Positions 8,325-15,865 of a DNA stretch of 64,000 nucleotides are shown here, one piece after another. A model generated the notes under the pieces. The model made no database searches. It saw nothing but the letters and a program-made list of their open reading frames with translations, and was not told the DNA's origin. The position numbers and the translations under genes are program-made. Source of the DNA: Actinomycetospora lutea (GTDB lineage: Bacteria; Actinomycetota; Actinomycetes; Mycobacteriales; Pseudonocardiaceae). The first letter of the stretch is position 1. Every line of letters starts with the position of its first letter. The DNA is taken from NCBI RefSeq assembly GCF_028737205.1, contig NZ_JAQZAL010000004.1, positions 124,001 to 188,000 of the forward strand, read 5' to 3'.

Positions 8325-9577
8325 TGGCGGAAGTGACGAGCAGCCTGAAGGTCGAGACAGATCCCGAGGAGCTGGGCTTCGACCCGGCCCGCCTGGCCCG
8401 CATCGACGAGCACTTCACCCGCTACGTCGACGACGGCAGGCTCGCCGGCTGGCACGCGGTCGTCGCCCGCGACGGCAGGGTCGTGCACTCGTCCACCGCG
8501 GGCCACCGGGACGCCGAGGCCGGTCTGCCGGTCACCGACGACACCCGCTGGCGCATCTACTCGATGTCCAAGCCGATCACCTCGGTGGCGGCGATGATCC
8601 TCGTGGAGCGGGGCCTGCTCGAGCTCACCGACCCGATCAGCCGCTGGCTCCCCGAGTTCGCCGAGCCGCGCGTCTACGTCAAGGGGTCCTCGGGCAAGCC
8701 GCTCACGGAGGCGGCCACCGAGCCCATCCGCGTCTGGCACCTGCTGACCCACACCGCCGGGCTGACCTACGGCTTCCACCACGCCCACCCCGTCGACGAG
8801 CTCTACCGCGCCGCCGGCTTCGAGTGGGCCGCGCCGCCGGAGCTCGACCTCGCCGGCTGCGTCGAGGCGTGGGCCCGGATGCCGCTGGTGTTCCAGCCGG
8901 GGTCGGAGTGGAACTACAGCCACGCCACCGACGTGCTCGGGCGGCTCATCGAGGTCGTCTCCGGGCAGTCGCTGGACGCCTTCCTCGACGAGCACGTGCT
9001 CGGCCCGCTCGGGATGACGTCGACGGGTTTCGCCGTCGACGACCCCGACCGTCTCGCGACCCTCTACCTCGCGAACCCCGCCACGGGCCGGTACCTGGCG
9101 GCCGAGGCGGCGGGCATGGGCGCGCTGGCGAACGAGGCGCTCGAGCCCACCTGGCTCGGAGGCGGCGGGGGCCTGGTGTCCACCGCCGCGGACTACCACC
9201 GCTTCACCCGGATGCTGCTGGGTCGCGGCGAGCTCGACGGCGTCCGCGTCCTCGGCAGCCGGACCGTCGACTACATGGCGAGGAACCACCTGCCCGGGGG
9301 CGCGGACCTCGAGCAGTTCGGTCGTCCCCTGTTCGCCGAGATGCCGTTCGACGGCGTCGGCTTCGGCCTCGGGTTCGCGGTAGTGGTCGACCCGGTGAAG
9401 TACCGGACGATCTCCAGCGCCGGCGAGATGTCGTGGGGCGGGGCCGCCAGCACCGCCTTCTGGGTGGACCCCGTCGAACGCATCACCGCCATGTTCTTCA
9501 CCCAGCTGCTCCCGTCGAGCGCCCACCCGATCCGCACCCAGCTGCGCGGGCTCGTCTACCAGGCCCTCGTCGACTGA
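8324..9577 (+). CDS. Serine hydrolase of the class C beta-lactamase/esterase EstB fold
   Basis: A 417-residue protein with the SxxK motif YSMSKPITS, where Ser is the nucleophile and Lys the base. The second motif is the YSH of WNYSHATDVLG, taking the place of YxN, and a Trp-Gly-Gly stretch (SWGGAASTAFWVDP) stands where beta-lactamases have KTG. The segment LLTHTAGLTYGF is typical of the EstB/LipL group. There is no signal peptide, so it is probably a cytosolic esterase and not a lactamase. It shares the TAGTG junction with the preceding hydrolase; both may act on one xenobiotic or lactone (inference). A second GTG at 8333 is possible. Confidence 0.85.
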   Translation: MAEVTSSLKVETDPEELGFDPARLARIDEHFTRYVDDGRLAGWHAVVARDGRVVHSSTAGHRDAEAGLPVTDDTRWRIYSMSKPITSVAAMILVERGLLELTDPISRWLPEFAEPRVYVKGSSGKPLTEAATEPIRVWHLLTHTAGLTYGFHHAHPVDELYRAAGFEWAAPPELDLAGCVEAWARMPLVFQPGSEWNYSHATDVLGRLIEVVSGQSLDAFLDEHVLGPLGMTSTGFAVDDPDRLATLYLANPATGRYLAAEAAGMGALANEALEPTWLGGGGGLVSTAADYHRFTRMLLGRGELDGVRVLGSRTVDYMARNHLPGGADLEQFGRPLFAEMPFDGVGFGLGFAVVVDPVKYRTISSAGEMSWGGAASTAFWVDPVERITAMFFTQLLPSSAHPIRTQLRGLVYQALVD

Positions 9578-9591
9578 GCCGTTCGCCCGGT

Positions 9592-9618
9592 GTCCGGCGA
9601 TCCGGACGCGACGTCCGG
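9592..9618. terminator. Palindromic hairpins after the esterase gene
   Basis: Arms GTCCGG (9592-9597) and CCGGAC (9602-9607) pair around CGAT. An overlapping alternative hairpin uses CGGAC (9603-9607) and GTCCG (9613-9617). The site lies 15 bases after the stop of the esterase gene, where a factor-independent terminator is expected, but no U-run follows. The rest of the gap up to 9875 shows nothing I can assign. Confidence 0.45.
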
Positions 9619-9875
9619 AACCGCCACGCCGCGACGTCCCGGACGATCATTGTCGCGCTCCGTGACCGATCGGCGACGATGCGGGCGGTCCGGATCCGGT
9701 CCCACCGTCACTCGGGAAGGGGGCTGCATCGTTGCGATCGTGTGGGTAGCGTCGCCTCGACTCGGACGAGGGATGGCGTCGGGCACGGTGAGTGACCGGC
9801 GGTGTCCCCGTGACGAGTGATCCCGCCGCGTGAGCCGTTGCAGCGGGTCGGGACCAGGCGGCACGGGGAGCCAGC

Positions 9876-10121
9876 ATGAACGCGACGTCAGGACCGCGAC
9901 GACGACCGAACGGACCCCACCCCGAGCGGACGGCGGCCGAGGAGCCCTCGGTCCCCGCGCAGCGCACGGCGGCGGACGTCTACGGGGTCAGCGACGAGCA
10001 GGTGCACCGCGCCCGCATCGCGGTGGCCCGCAACTCCCTCGACTCCGACGACTGCCGCGAGCTGCTCGACATGCTCGGCCTGATCGGCGAGGGGGGCGAC
10101 CCGCCGCCGGTCCGGCGCTGA
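9876..10121 (+). CDS. Small conserved-looking protein of unknown function
   Basis: An 81-residue protein that starts at ATG 9876 behind CGGGGAGCC. The first 30 residues are Pro/Arg-rich and probably disordered. Residues 32-70 form a compact helical part (AADVYGVSDEQVHRARIAVA, then NSLDSDDCRELLDMLGL). The pattern resembles short actinobacterial hypothetical proteins, but I do not recognise a family. It stands alone between the esterase gene and a TetR gene, both on the same strand. Confidence 0.6.
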   Translation: MNATSGPRRRPNGPHPERTAAEEPSVPAQRTAADVYGVSDEQVHRARIAVARNSLDSDDCRELLDMLGLIGEGGDPPPVRR

Positions 10122-10223
10122 CCTCCGGGCTCACGGCCGCTCCACCAGGAGGATCGTCCGCAACTGGACGATTACCGGCGTGGCGGCCGTGGGTGAAAGG
10201 CCGCCCCGCTACCGTGGCCGCCG

Positions 10224-10961
10224 ATGTCCGACACCGTTGATCCACCGCGTGACCGCTTGGGTGCGTCCGGTGATCCGCCGCGCCAGGCGCGGGCGGTGGC
10301 GACGCGCGGCGCCATCCTGGCCGCGGCGGCCGAGGAGTTCGCCGCGCGCTCGTACCACGAGGCCTCGCTGTCGCGGATCCTCGAGCGCAGCAAGGTCACC
10401 AAGGGCGCGCTGTACTTCCACTTCGTCTCCAAGGAGAGCATCGCGCTCGCCGTGGTCGACGAGATGGAGCGGCTCTGCCGCGGGATGGTCGAGCGCTGCG
10501 CCGCGCTGGAGCTCGACCCGCTGCGGACCGCGGCGCAGATCGCGCGTGAGATGCAGGATGCCCTCGACGGCCCCGAGGTGCGGGCGGGCCAGCGTCTGTG
10601 CGGGGAGGGGCTCGCAGGTCCCGAACGCCCGGGCTGGCCCTTCGCCTTCTGGCAGGAGACCTTCACCGACCTCTTCCGCCGCGCCGCCGCCGCGGGCCTG
10701 CTCCGGCCGGCCGTCGACCCGGCTTCCTTCGCCCGGACGATCGTCGACGTGTCCGGCGGGGCCTTCGTCGCCTCGCTGGCGACCACGGAGCTCGCCGACC
10801 TCGCGCAGCGCGTCTGCGAGAACTGGGAGCTGCTGCTCGGCGCCACCGCAGAGCCCCGCTGGCTGGAGGGCTGGCGCGCGGACGGCGGCATGCGCGCCGT
10901 GCTCGGGCCGCACCTCGGGTCGGTGGCCGCCGGCCGCGGGGGGTGGGTGCCGGGCAGCTGA
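10224..10961 (+). CDS. TetR-family regulator, gamma-butyrolactone-receptor-like
   Basis: A 245-residue protein. The DNA-binding domain at about residues 24-75 (RAVATRGAILAAAAEEFAAR, then LSRILERSKVTKGALYFHFV) is very close to the ScbR/ArpA/AvaR group, in which RxGAlYFHFxSKE is characteristic. Members bind autoregulator ligands and derepress secondary-metabolite genes. No butyrolactone synthase (AfsA) gene lies in the window, so it may be an orphan receptor. The ATG follows TACCGT by about seven bases, which suggests a leaderless transcript. It lies directly upstream of the tRNA cluster. Confidence 0.85.
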   Translation: MSDTVDPPRDRLGASGDPPRQARAVATRGAILAAAAEEFAARSYHEASLSRILERSKVTKGALYFHFVSKESIALAVVDEMERLCRGMVERCAALELDPLRTAAQIAREMQDALDGPEVRAGQRLCGEGLAGPERPGWPFAFWQETFTDLFRRAAAAGLLRPAVDPASFARTIVDVSGGAFVASLATTELADLAQRVCENWELLLGATAEPRWLEGWRADGGMRAVLGPHLGSVAAGRGGWVPGS

Positions 10962-11035
10962 GACCCGTCACCTATGCTTGGCGTGCTCCCAACGGGTACG
11001 CCGTTGGCGGGTAAGGTCCTCAGCCAGAGGGTCGC

Positions 11036-11108
11036 GCCCCCATCGTTCAGCGGCCTAGGACTCCGCCCTTTCAAGGCGGCAACGCGGGTTCGAATCCCGT
11101 TGGGGGTA
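11036..11108 (+). tRNA. tRNA-Glu (UUC)
   Basis: A 73-nt cloverleaf. The acceptor arms GCCCCCA and TGGGGGT pair, the anticodon stem CCGCC/GGCGG encloses the loop CTTTCAA with anticodon TTC, and the T-loop reads GGTTCGAATCC. The 3' CCA is not encoded. It is the first of three tRNA genes in a row. Confidence 0.96.
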
Positions 11109-11128
11109 CGGTAGGACAGCACGATCAA

Positions 11129-11202
11129 GGCCCAGTGGCGCAGTTGGTTAGCGCGTCGCCCTGTCACGGCGAAGGTCGCGGGTTCGAGTCCCGTCTGGGT
11201 CG
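11129..11202 (+). tRNA. tRNA-Asp (GUC)
   Basis: A 74-nt cloverleaf. The acceptor arms GGCCCAG and CTGGGTC pair with one G-T wobble, the anticodon stem TCGCC/GGCGA encloses CTGTCAC with anticodon GTC, and the T-arm reads GCGGGTTCGAGTCCCG. The CCA end is not encoded. It lies 20 bases after tRNA-Glu, so the cluster is probably one transcript. Confidence 0.96.
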
Positions 11203-11234
11203 CTCTTCCGGTCGAGGTGGTTCCTCGACCTCTC

Positions 11235-11308
11235 GGCCAGGTAGCTCAGTCGGTACGAGCGATCGCCTGAAAAGCGATAGGTCGGCGGTTCGACCCCGCC
11301 CCTGGCCA
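11235..11308 (+). tRNA. tRNA-Phe (GAA), integration target of the mobile element
   Basis: A 74-nt cloverleaf. The acceptor arms GGCCAGG and CCTGGCC pair, the anticodon stem ATCGC/GCGAT encloses CTGAAAA with anticodon GAA, and the T-arm is GGCGGTTCGACCCCGCC. Everything from the anticodon stem onward (11266-11310) is repeated exactly at 24908-24952. The gene therefore remains intact because the inserted element brought its own 3' half. Confidence 0.97.
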
Positions 11309-11310
11309 CC
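11266..11310. repeat. attL: left attachment site within tRNA-Phe
   Basis: A 45-bp stretch from the anticodon stem of tRNA-Phe to two bases past its discriminator base. It is identical to 24908-24952. The flanks differ immediately on both sides (GATCG versus CGGCA on the left, CCGC versus AGCG on the right), so the core length is well defined. Confidence 0.95.
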
Positions 11311-11313
11311 CCG

Positions 11314-11337
11314 CTCACCAGCGAAAACGCCGGTGAG
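11314..11337 (+). terminator. Hairpin directly after the rebuilt tRNA-Phe
   Basis: CTCACC (11314-11319) pairs with GGTGAG (11332-11337). Inside it GCG pairs with CGC around an AAAA loop. The hairpin starts six bases past the tRNA end and belongs to the element, not to the original chromosome. It mirrors the hairpin at 24955-24983, which follows the displaced original tRNA end. Confidence 0.7.
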
Positions 11338-11384
11338 ACTCGTCGCCGAGTGATCCACTACAGCAGCCCGTGTAGCAATGGGTC

Positions 11385-12617
11385 TCACAGGTCCTCCCAC
11401 TCGATCGCATCGAGCGCCTGACGCATCGCGTCGAGGTTGGTGTGGGCGTAGATCGCCATCGTGATGTCGACGTGCGCGTGCCGGGCGATCGCCTGGACCA
11501 CGTGCGGCGGAGTGCCGAGGTCGAGCAGCAAGCTCACGACGGTGTGCCGCAGGTCATGGAGGCGGACGTCGGGCATGCCGGCCCGCACGCGGAGGTCCGC
11601 GAAGTGTCGGTTGAGGTTCCGCGGCTCCATCGGCGTGCCGATCGTCGAGGGAAACACGAGGCCGCGGTCCTGCCACGCCTCTCCCGCGTCGGCGCGCTCC
11701 CTCTCCTGCCGCTCCCGATGGGCTTCCAGGACGCGGCGGGTGACCTTGGGCAGCGGGATCGTGCTCTCCGAGGCGTCAGACTTCGCCGGGCCGACGTACA
11801 GCTGGCCGGCGGCACGGGCGACGGTCTGGGCAACGGTGAGCGTGGCGCGCTCGAAGTCGACGTCCTCCCAGCGCAGGCCGAGCAGCTCGCCGTGACGAAG
11901 CCCGAGGGTGGCCGCGGTGACATACAGCGCGTACCAGCGCGTCCCCTCAGCCTCCTTGAGCAGCGCCTTGGCCTGGCTGACCCGCAGCCCCTTGCCGATC
12001 TTGTAGCGCGGAGTCGAGACCTTGACCAGCTTGGCGACGTTGCGGCTGACCAGCTCTTCGCGCTCGGCGTTGCTCAGCGCGTTGCGCAGCACGGCGTGGA
12101 TGTACTGCACCTGCCGAGGCGAAGGTCGCCGACCACAGCAGGGGTGTCCGTCACGGCAGCACGGATCGGCACCGGCCCGCCGACGGGCGTTGCGCCCGTT
12201 GGTGCAGCACAGGCACTTCGCCCGGACCACGCCCATGAAGTGCCGGACGTCGGCGCCCGTGAGCCGGTCGAGACGCTTCTTGCCCAGCGCCGGGACGATG
12301 TGCAGCCGGACCACCGACTCGTACCCGTGGAACGTCGTCAGCCGCTTCTCCTCCTTCACGACCGACAGCCAGTGCTCCATGTACTCGCCGACGGTCATGG
12401 TCCGGTCGGGCACCGGGATGCCCTGCTCGTTGTTCGACTGCAGCCGGACGAGCTTGGCGCGCGCCTCCTCGAAGCTGCGGGCGTACCGCGAGCGGCGTCC
12501 GATACGTCCCGACGAGACGTAGACGTAGGCCGAGGCGACCCACAAACCGTCGCTGGAGCGCTGATAGATCGAGCCCTCGCCGTTGACCTTTCGGCCCTTC
12601 TTGCGGTCGCCGGCCAT
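11385..12617 (-). CDS. int: Tyrosine site-specific integrase
   Basis: A 410-residue phage/AICE-type tyrosine recombinase. An Arm-type N-terminal domain (GEGSIYQRS, about residues 10-60) precedes the SAM-like core-binding domain (70-200) and the catalytic domain. Catalytic residues visible are Arg241 (TLGLRHGELLG), His354 and Arg357 (RLHDLRH), His380 (IARHAH) and Tyr390 (AIYAH). A cysteine-rich insert at residues 135-161 (CLCC ... CC ... CC) interrupts the core-binding domain, as in other actinobacterial integrases. ATG 12617 overlaps the xis stop codon, so an open frame reaching further upstream was not used. It reads towards attL and recombines the tRNA-Phe sites. Confidence 0.95.
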   Translation of the reverse strand: MAGDRKKGRKVNGEGSIYQRSSDGLWVASAYVYVSSGRIGRRSRYARSFEEARAKLVRLQSNNEQGIPVPDRTMTVGEYMEHWLSVVKEEKRLTTFHGYESVVRLHIVPALGKKRLDRLTGADVRHFMGVVRAKCLCCTNGRNARRRAGADPCCRDGHPCCGRRPSPRQVQYIHAVLRNALSNAEREELVSRNVAKLVKVSTPRYKIGKGLRVSQAKALLKEAEGTRWYALYVTAATLGLRHGELLGLRWEDVDFERATLTVAQTVARAAGQLYVGPAKSDASESTIPLPKVTRRVLEAHRERQERERADAGEAWQDRGLVFPSTIGTPMEPRNLNRHFADLRVRAGMPDVRLHDLRHTVVSLLLDLGTPPHVVQAIARHAHVDITMAIYAHTNLDAMRQALDAIEWEDL

Positions 12618-12802
12618 CACACGACCGCCTGGGCGTCGAGGAGCCGCGCGACGTACTCCTCCAGGGAGGCGCGGGGGATGCGGCGGGAGCCGCCGATCTT
12701 CACGGAGCGGAGGTCCTGGTTTCGGAGCAGGTCGTAGACCTTGCATCGGCTGATCTTGAGTACCTCCGCGGCCTCCTCCGCGGTGAACAGCAGTGCGTCC
12801 AT
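12617..12802 (-). CDS. xis: Excisionase/helix-turn-helix directionality factor
   Basis: A 61-residue protein that is nearly all one winged-helix MerR-like domain of the excisionase type: LFTAEEAAEVLKISRCKVYD, then VKIGGSRRIPRASLEEYVAR. Such proteins bend DNA at att sites and bias the integrase towards excision. The stop overlaps the int start (ATGA), so the two are translationally coupled, which keeps the recombinase and its directionality factor in proportion. Confidence 0.9.
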   Translation of the reverse strand: MDALLFTAEEAAEVLKISRCKVYDLLRNQDLRSVKIGGSRRIPRASLEEYVARLLDAQAVV

Positions 12803-12805
12803 GGA

Positions 12806-13156
12806 TCAGTCCTCCGATGCCGTGTGGCGGCCGAGGTGGCCGAGGTGGTTGTGGGCGGTGCTGAGGTGCTCGCCGGCCTGGACGACGGCGGCGCAGGCGT
12901 CGTCGAGGTGGCCGTGCGCGGCGTGGAGCGCGCCGGACGGGTCGCGCCCGCGGTCGTCGTAGTGCGCCGCGGGGTCGGCGCGGCGCAGCGAGCGGGACAG
13001 GTAGTCCAGGAGCTGCGGAAGCCGGCCGGCGAGTTCGGTGAGTCCACCGACCACGGCGTAGGACTCGGGGCCGTCGAGCGGGGCACGCATGGTGGCGTGG
13101 TTGGCCGCGCGGACGGCGTCGCTGGCGGTGTCGACGTGCTGGGCGAGGGCGGTCAC
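12806..13156 (-). CDS. AICE-encoded small helical protein, unknown function
   Basis: A 116-residue, His- and Ala-rich protein predicted to be almost entirely helical (MTALAQHVDTASDAVRAANH ... LHAAHGHLDDACAAVVQAGE). It has no membrane segment and no motif that I recognise. Similar short helical genes are common between the translocase and excisionase genes in AICEs. It ends four bases before xis and probably belongs to one leftward operon that starts at about 15741. Confidence 0.7.
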   Translation of the reverse strand: MTALAQHVDTASDAVRAANHATMRAPLDGPESYAVVGGLTELAGRLPQLLDYLSRSLRRADPAAHYDDRGRDPSGALHAAHGHLDDACAAVVQAGEHLSTAHNHLGHLGRHTASED

Positions 13157-13180
13157 GGGTGGTTCTCCTTGGGGGTGGGG

Positions 13181-13384
13181 TCAGTCGGACGCGGCGCGGG
13201 TGATGCCGTCGCCGATACCGCCAGCGATGGCGGTGAGGACGTCGCCGACGCCGCCCACGAAGCCGGGGGCGACGACGCCGAGCAGGACGACGGTGATGAC
13301 CCCGAGCACGAGGGCGGGGCCGACGGCGCGGCTCTTGGCGGCGATGACGGTCAGCAGGCCGGCGATGATGACGGCGGCGATCAC
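13181..13384 (-). CDS. Small two-helix membrane protein of the element
   Basis: A 67-residue protein with two hydrophobic segments, VIAAVIIAGLLTVIAA (1-16) and ALVLGVITVVLLGVVAPGFV (about 24-43), and an amphipathic tail (VGDVLTAIAGGIGDGITRAA). GTG 13384 follows GGAGGTGG at good spacing and overlaps the stop of the preceding gene, which decides the start. Membrane mini-proteins beside the translocase may help conjugative transfer or pore formation; that is inference by position. Confidence 0.7.
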   Translation of the reverse strand: MIAAVIIAGLLTVIAAKSRAVGPALVLGVITVVLLGVVAPGFVGGVGDVLTAIAGGIGDGITRAASD

Positions 13385-13578
13385 GGAGCCACCTCCTGCC
13401 GGGCGCCGGCTCGGACCGGGGCCGGGCGTCGGATGGGCTGTCGCTGCGTCGCCGTCCGCCGGAGTCGGCCGATCAATGCCAGCAGCCCGCAGGCGAGGTA
13501 GGCCATGGCGACCACGCCGAGCAGGACCAGGAACAGCCAGCGCGGGGTGTCGCTGGTCAGCAGGGCGGCGGCGCTCAT
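13381..13578 (-). CDS. Small single-pass membrane protein of the element
   Basis: A 65-residue protein with one clear transmembrane helix, WLFLVLLGVVAMAYLACGLL (about 14-33), and a strongly basic cytosolic tail (GRLRRTATQRQPIRRPAPVR). The ATG overlaps the stop of the translocase gene and its own stop overlaps the next GTG. Three genes in a row are thus joined by 4-base overlaps. It could anchor or assist the DNA translocase (inference). Confidence 0.72.
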   Translation of the reverse strand: MSAAALLTSDTPRWLFLVLLGVVAMAYLACGLLALIGRLRRTATQRQPIRRPAPVRAGARQEVAP

Positions 13579-15068
13579 GACGCGTCCGTCCGCTTGTCGG
13601 GACGCTTGGTCTCCCGCTGCTTGGTGACCAGCTCGGGGACGTCCTCATGGGTGGGCGAGGCGTACTCGGTGGCGAGCCAGCGCATGCCGGCGTCGTCGTG
13701 GAAGTCGGCGCGGACCTTGATCGGCTCGCGGCGGTCCTCGTCGTCGACGACGTAGGCCACGCCGGGGGTGTCGAGGTCGATGTCCTGGCAGCGGGCGCCG
13801 CGGTCGTGGGCGGAGTCGCCGAGGACCATGGCGACCTCGTTGCGGCTGTCGAGACGCAGGCCGACCTTGACGGTGAACAGGTTCCGCAGCTCGAGGACCT
13901 CCTTGCGGGGGTCCTGGACGAGCCCGACCACGGAGAACCCCGCGGCACGGCCCTTGCTCAGCAGGGTGCCGAGGGCGACGCGTGCGCGTTCCTTGAGAGC
14001 ACGGTCGACGATGTAGCTGGTCAGCGACGCGATCTCGTCGACGATGATGATGTGGAACGGGTCGTCGATGGTGGGTCGGTGCAGGCGGGTCCGGCCCTGC
14101 AGGGACTCGCAGCGGGCCATGGTGAGCGCGGCGGCGTGTTCCAGGGCGGCGACGAGCTCGGCCTCCGAGCGCCAGGCGAACATGTGCAGCAGCTCGGGGT
14201 ACATCCCGAACTCCATGCCGCCCTTGGGGTCGACACCGATCACGCGGACCCAGCCGTCGGCGATGGCGGGCGACAGGGCCCAGAGCAGGGCGGTGACGAT
14301 TGAGCCCTTCCCGGCCCCGGACGCGCCGGCCACGAGCAGGTGCCGGCCGAGCAGGCGCAGCGCCCAGGGCTCGCCGTCCTCGCGGCGTCCGATCGGGACC
14401 CGGGTGAGGTCGACCCGGTCGCGAGCGTGGTGCTGCTGTTCGGCGAGGGTGTCGTGCAGGACGACGCGCAGCAGGCCCCAGGTGCGTACGCGGGGGTGGC
14501 GGGTGACGCGGACGTCGAGGGCGGCCCACTCCGAGCGGAGCCCGTCGGCCTGCGCGGCGATGGTGTCGAAGGTGACGCCGGGGCAGAGCTGGACGGTAAG
14601 GACGTCGACGTGGTCGCCGAGCCCGACCCAGACCAGGCGGGGGACGACGATGCGGTGGGCGGCGTCGGTGGCCTTGATGCCGCAGGCGGCCATGACGTCG
14701 TCCCAGACCCAGCGGTAGCGCAGGCGTCGCCAGAAGCGCTCTCCGCGCCGGACCACGTGGCGGGTCCAGGTCCCGGGCGCCCAGCGGGCCCAGGCCCACG
14801 CGCCGCCGGCCGCCAGAACGGCGACACCGGAGACGCCCCACGGGCCGAACACGAGCCCGGTCACGATCAGCAGGGCGACCACGGCGCCGACCGGGGGGAC
14901 GTAGACGAGGCCCCAGAGGCCCATGACGGCGGCCCACAGCGCCCAGCGCAGGAGCCAGAGGGCGCCGTAGAAGGCGGTCGCGAGCGGGCCGTGGTCGCGC
15001 TCGATGAGGGTGCGCTGGATGTCGGCGCGGCGGCGGATGGTCTGGCCGCGCCACAGCGTCGCGCTCAT
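13575..15068 (-). CDS. FtsK/SpoIIIE-type DNA translocase (AICE main transfer protein)
   Basis: A 497-residue membrane-anchored motor ATPase. Two to three helices lie at about residues 30-95. The ATPase domain carries Walker A at 248-256 (GASGAGKGS, Lys254) and Walker B at 341-345 (IIVDE), followed by an RxxG-type segment (STLL-like GTLLSKGRAAGFSVVGLVQD). This domain order fits the single transfer proteins of AICEs, which pump double-stranded DNA between mycelial cells. ATG 15068 has GGGGAG upstream and overlaps the zinc-ribbon gene before it. A frame that stays open further upstream was rejected. It is the clearest evidence that the element was mobile. Confidence 0.92.
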   Translation of the reverse strand: MSATLWRGQTIRRRADIQRTLIERDHGPLATAFYGALWLLRWALWAAVMGLWGLVYVPPVGAVVALLIVTGLVFGPWGVSGVAVLAAGGAWAWARWAPGTWTRHVVRRGERFWRRLRYRWVWDDVMAACGIKATDAAHRIVVPRLVWVGLGDHVDVLTVQLCPGVTFDTIAAQADGLRSEWAALDVRVTRHPRVRTWGLLRVVLHDTLAEQQHHARDRVDLTRVPIGRREDGEPWALRLLGRHLLVAGASGAGKGSIVTALLWALSPAIADGWVRVIGVDPKGGMEFGMYPELLHMFAWRSEAELVAALEHAAALTMARCESLQGRTRLHRPTIDDPFHIIIVDEIASLTSYIVDRALKERARVALGTLLSKGRAAGFSVVGLVQDPRKEVLELRNLFTVKVGLRLDSRNEVAMVLGDSAHDRGARCQDIDLDTPGVAYVVDDEDRREPIKVRADFHDDAGMRWLATEYASPTHEDVPELVTKQRETKRPDKRTDAS

Positions 15069-15334
15069 CGCCCACCACTCCCCGAGGAGGAGCGGCGCGG
15101 GCCGCGACGGCGGCGCTGCTCGCGGGCGGGTGAGCCGGACACCTCGACCTGGGTGACCTCCCAGGTGCTCGACCCGCAGGCCGGGCAGCGCTCCTGCGAT
15201 AGCTGGACGACACCGTCGCCGCCGTCGTTGATGGGCGCCGGCTCCCACTGCTCGGTGCAGTGTCGAGCCCGGCAAGTCAGTACGAGGACGTCGAACAGCG
15301 AGCGCGTCGCGACCTTCACCGGTGCGCCCATCAC
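15065..15334 (-). CDS. Small zinc-ribbon-like protein of the element
   Basis: An 89-residue protein with two cysteine pairs, TCRARHC and RCPACGSSTWEVTQV, in the spacing of a zinc ribbon, and a basic Arg/Gly-rich tail (REQRRRRGPRRSSSGSGGR). That tail could contact nucleic acid. Both ends overlap neighbouring genes by four bases, so it is translated with the translocase. I do not know a named family. Confidence 0.7.
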   Translation of the reverse strand: MMGAPVKVATRSLFDVLVLTCRARHCTEQWEPAPINDGGDGVVQLSQERCPACGSSTWEVTQVEVSGSPAREQRRRRGPRRSSSGSGGR

Positions 15335-15741
15335 GCCACGTCCTTGGGCGCGGTGTCCTTGGCTGCCGGCGCAGGCTTGGCGGACGCCGAGGCGACGCGG
15401 ACGGCATCGGCGGACAGGTACAACTCAATGCCCTTGCCGGTCTTGGCGGGTCGGATGAGGGCCTGGAGGCCGTCGAACTCGACGGGCTCGAACTCGGGCA
15501 GCTCGGGGACCTCGTAGGAGCAGACGCGGACGGTGTGGGTCTCCTTCTCCCCGTTCTGGCCGGTGGGCAGCAGGACTCCGATGAGGTTGATCGGCTGCCC
15601 GGTCTCCTCGTCGACGGCCGTGGAGCCGGCCACCGGTCGTCGGCCGTTGGGGGTGTCGTCCCAGCGCGGTGGCTGCACCACGTCGCCGGTCGCGATCACT
15701 CTGGTGCGGGTGGCGTCGATCGCCAGCGAGCAGGAGTACAT
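15331..15741 (-). CDS. AICE-conserved hypothetical protein, first gene of the leftward operon
   Basis: A 136-residue protein, mostly beta (MYSCSLAIDATRTRVIATGD ... PELPEFEPVEFDGLQAL), with an Ala/Lys-rich tail. The PxxxDDTPNGRRP and ETGQPINLIGVLLP stretches resemble small proteins that accompany FtsK-like genes in actinobacterial elements, but I cannot assign a role. ATG 15741 follows GGAGGAG at ideal spacing. It opens the operon that runs down to int. Confidence 0.7.
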   Translation of the reverse strand: MYSCSLAIDATRTRVIATGDVVQPPRWDDTPNGRRPVAGSTAVDEETGQPINLIGVLLPTGQNGEKETHTVRVCSYEVPELPEFEPVEFDGLQALIRPAKTGKGIELYLSADAVRVASASAKPAPAAKDTAPKDVA

Positions 15742-15865
15742 GTCTCCTCCGTCAGGGAAGCGGACTGATACGGCATGACTAGTGCGGCAGAGAGTGCGCC
15801 TCTTTCGTCCGCTGTGTCAAGCCGCATACGGCAGGTCACTTGCCTCATACGTCTGACCGGGGAAG
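15742..15865. promoter_or_regulatory. Divergent promoter region with repeated CATACGGCA-like sites
   Basis: Between the leftward transfer/integration operon and the rightward XRE gene lie three related boxes: ATACGGCATGA (15768-15778), CATACGGCAGGTCA (15825-15838) and CATACGTCTGACC (15846-15858). Repeated boxes beside an XRE gene suggest autoregulated operators that would keep the transfer and integrase genes silent (inference). Confidence 0.5.

Noticed and set aside
8324-9577. Calling the SxxK hydrolase a beta-lactamase
   Set aside because: There is no signal peptide and the KTG box is not conserved; coupling with an intracellular hydrolase fits an esterase.
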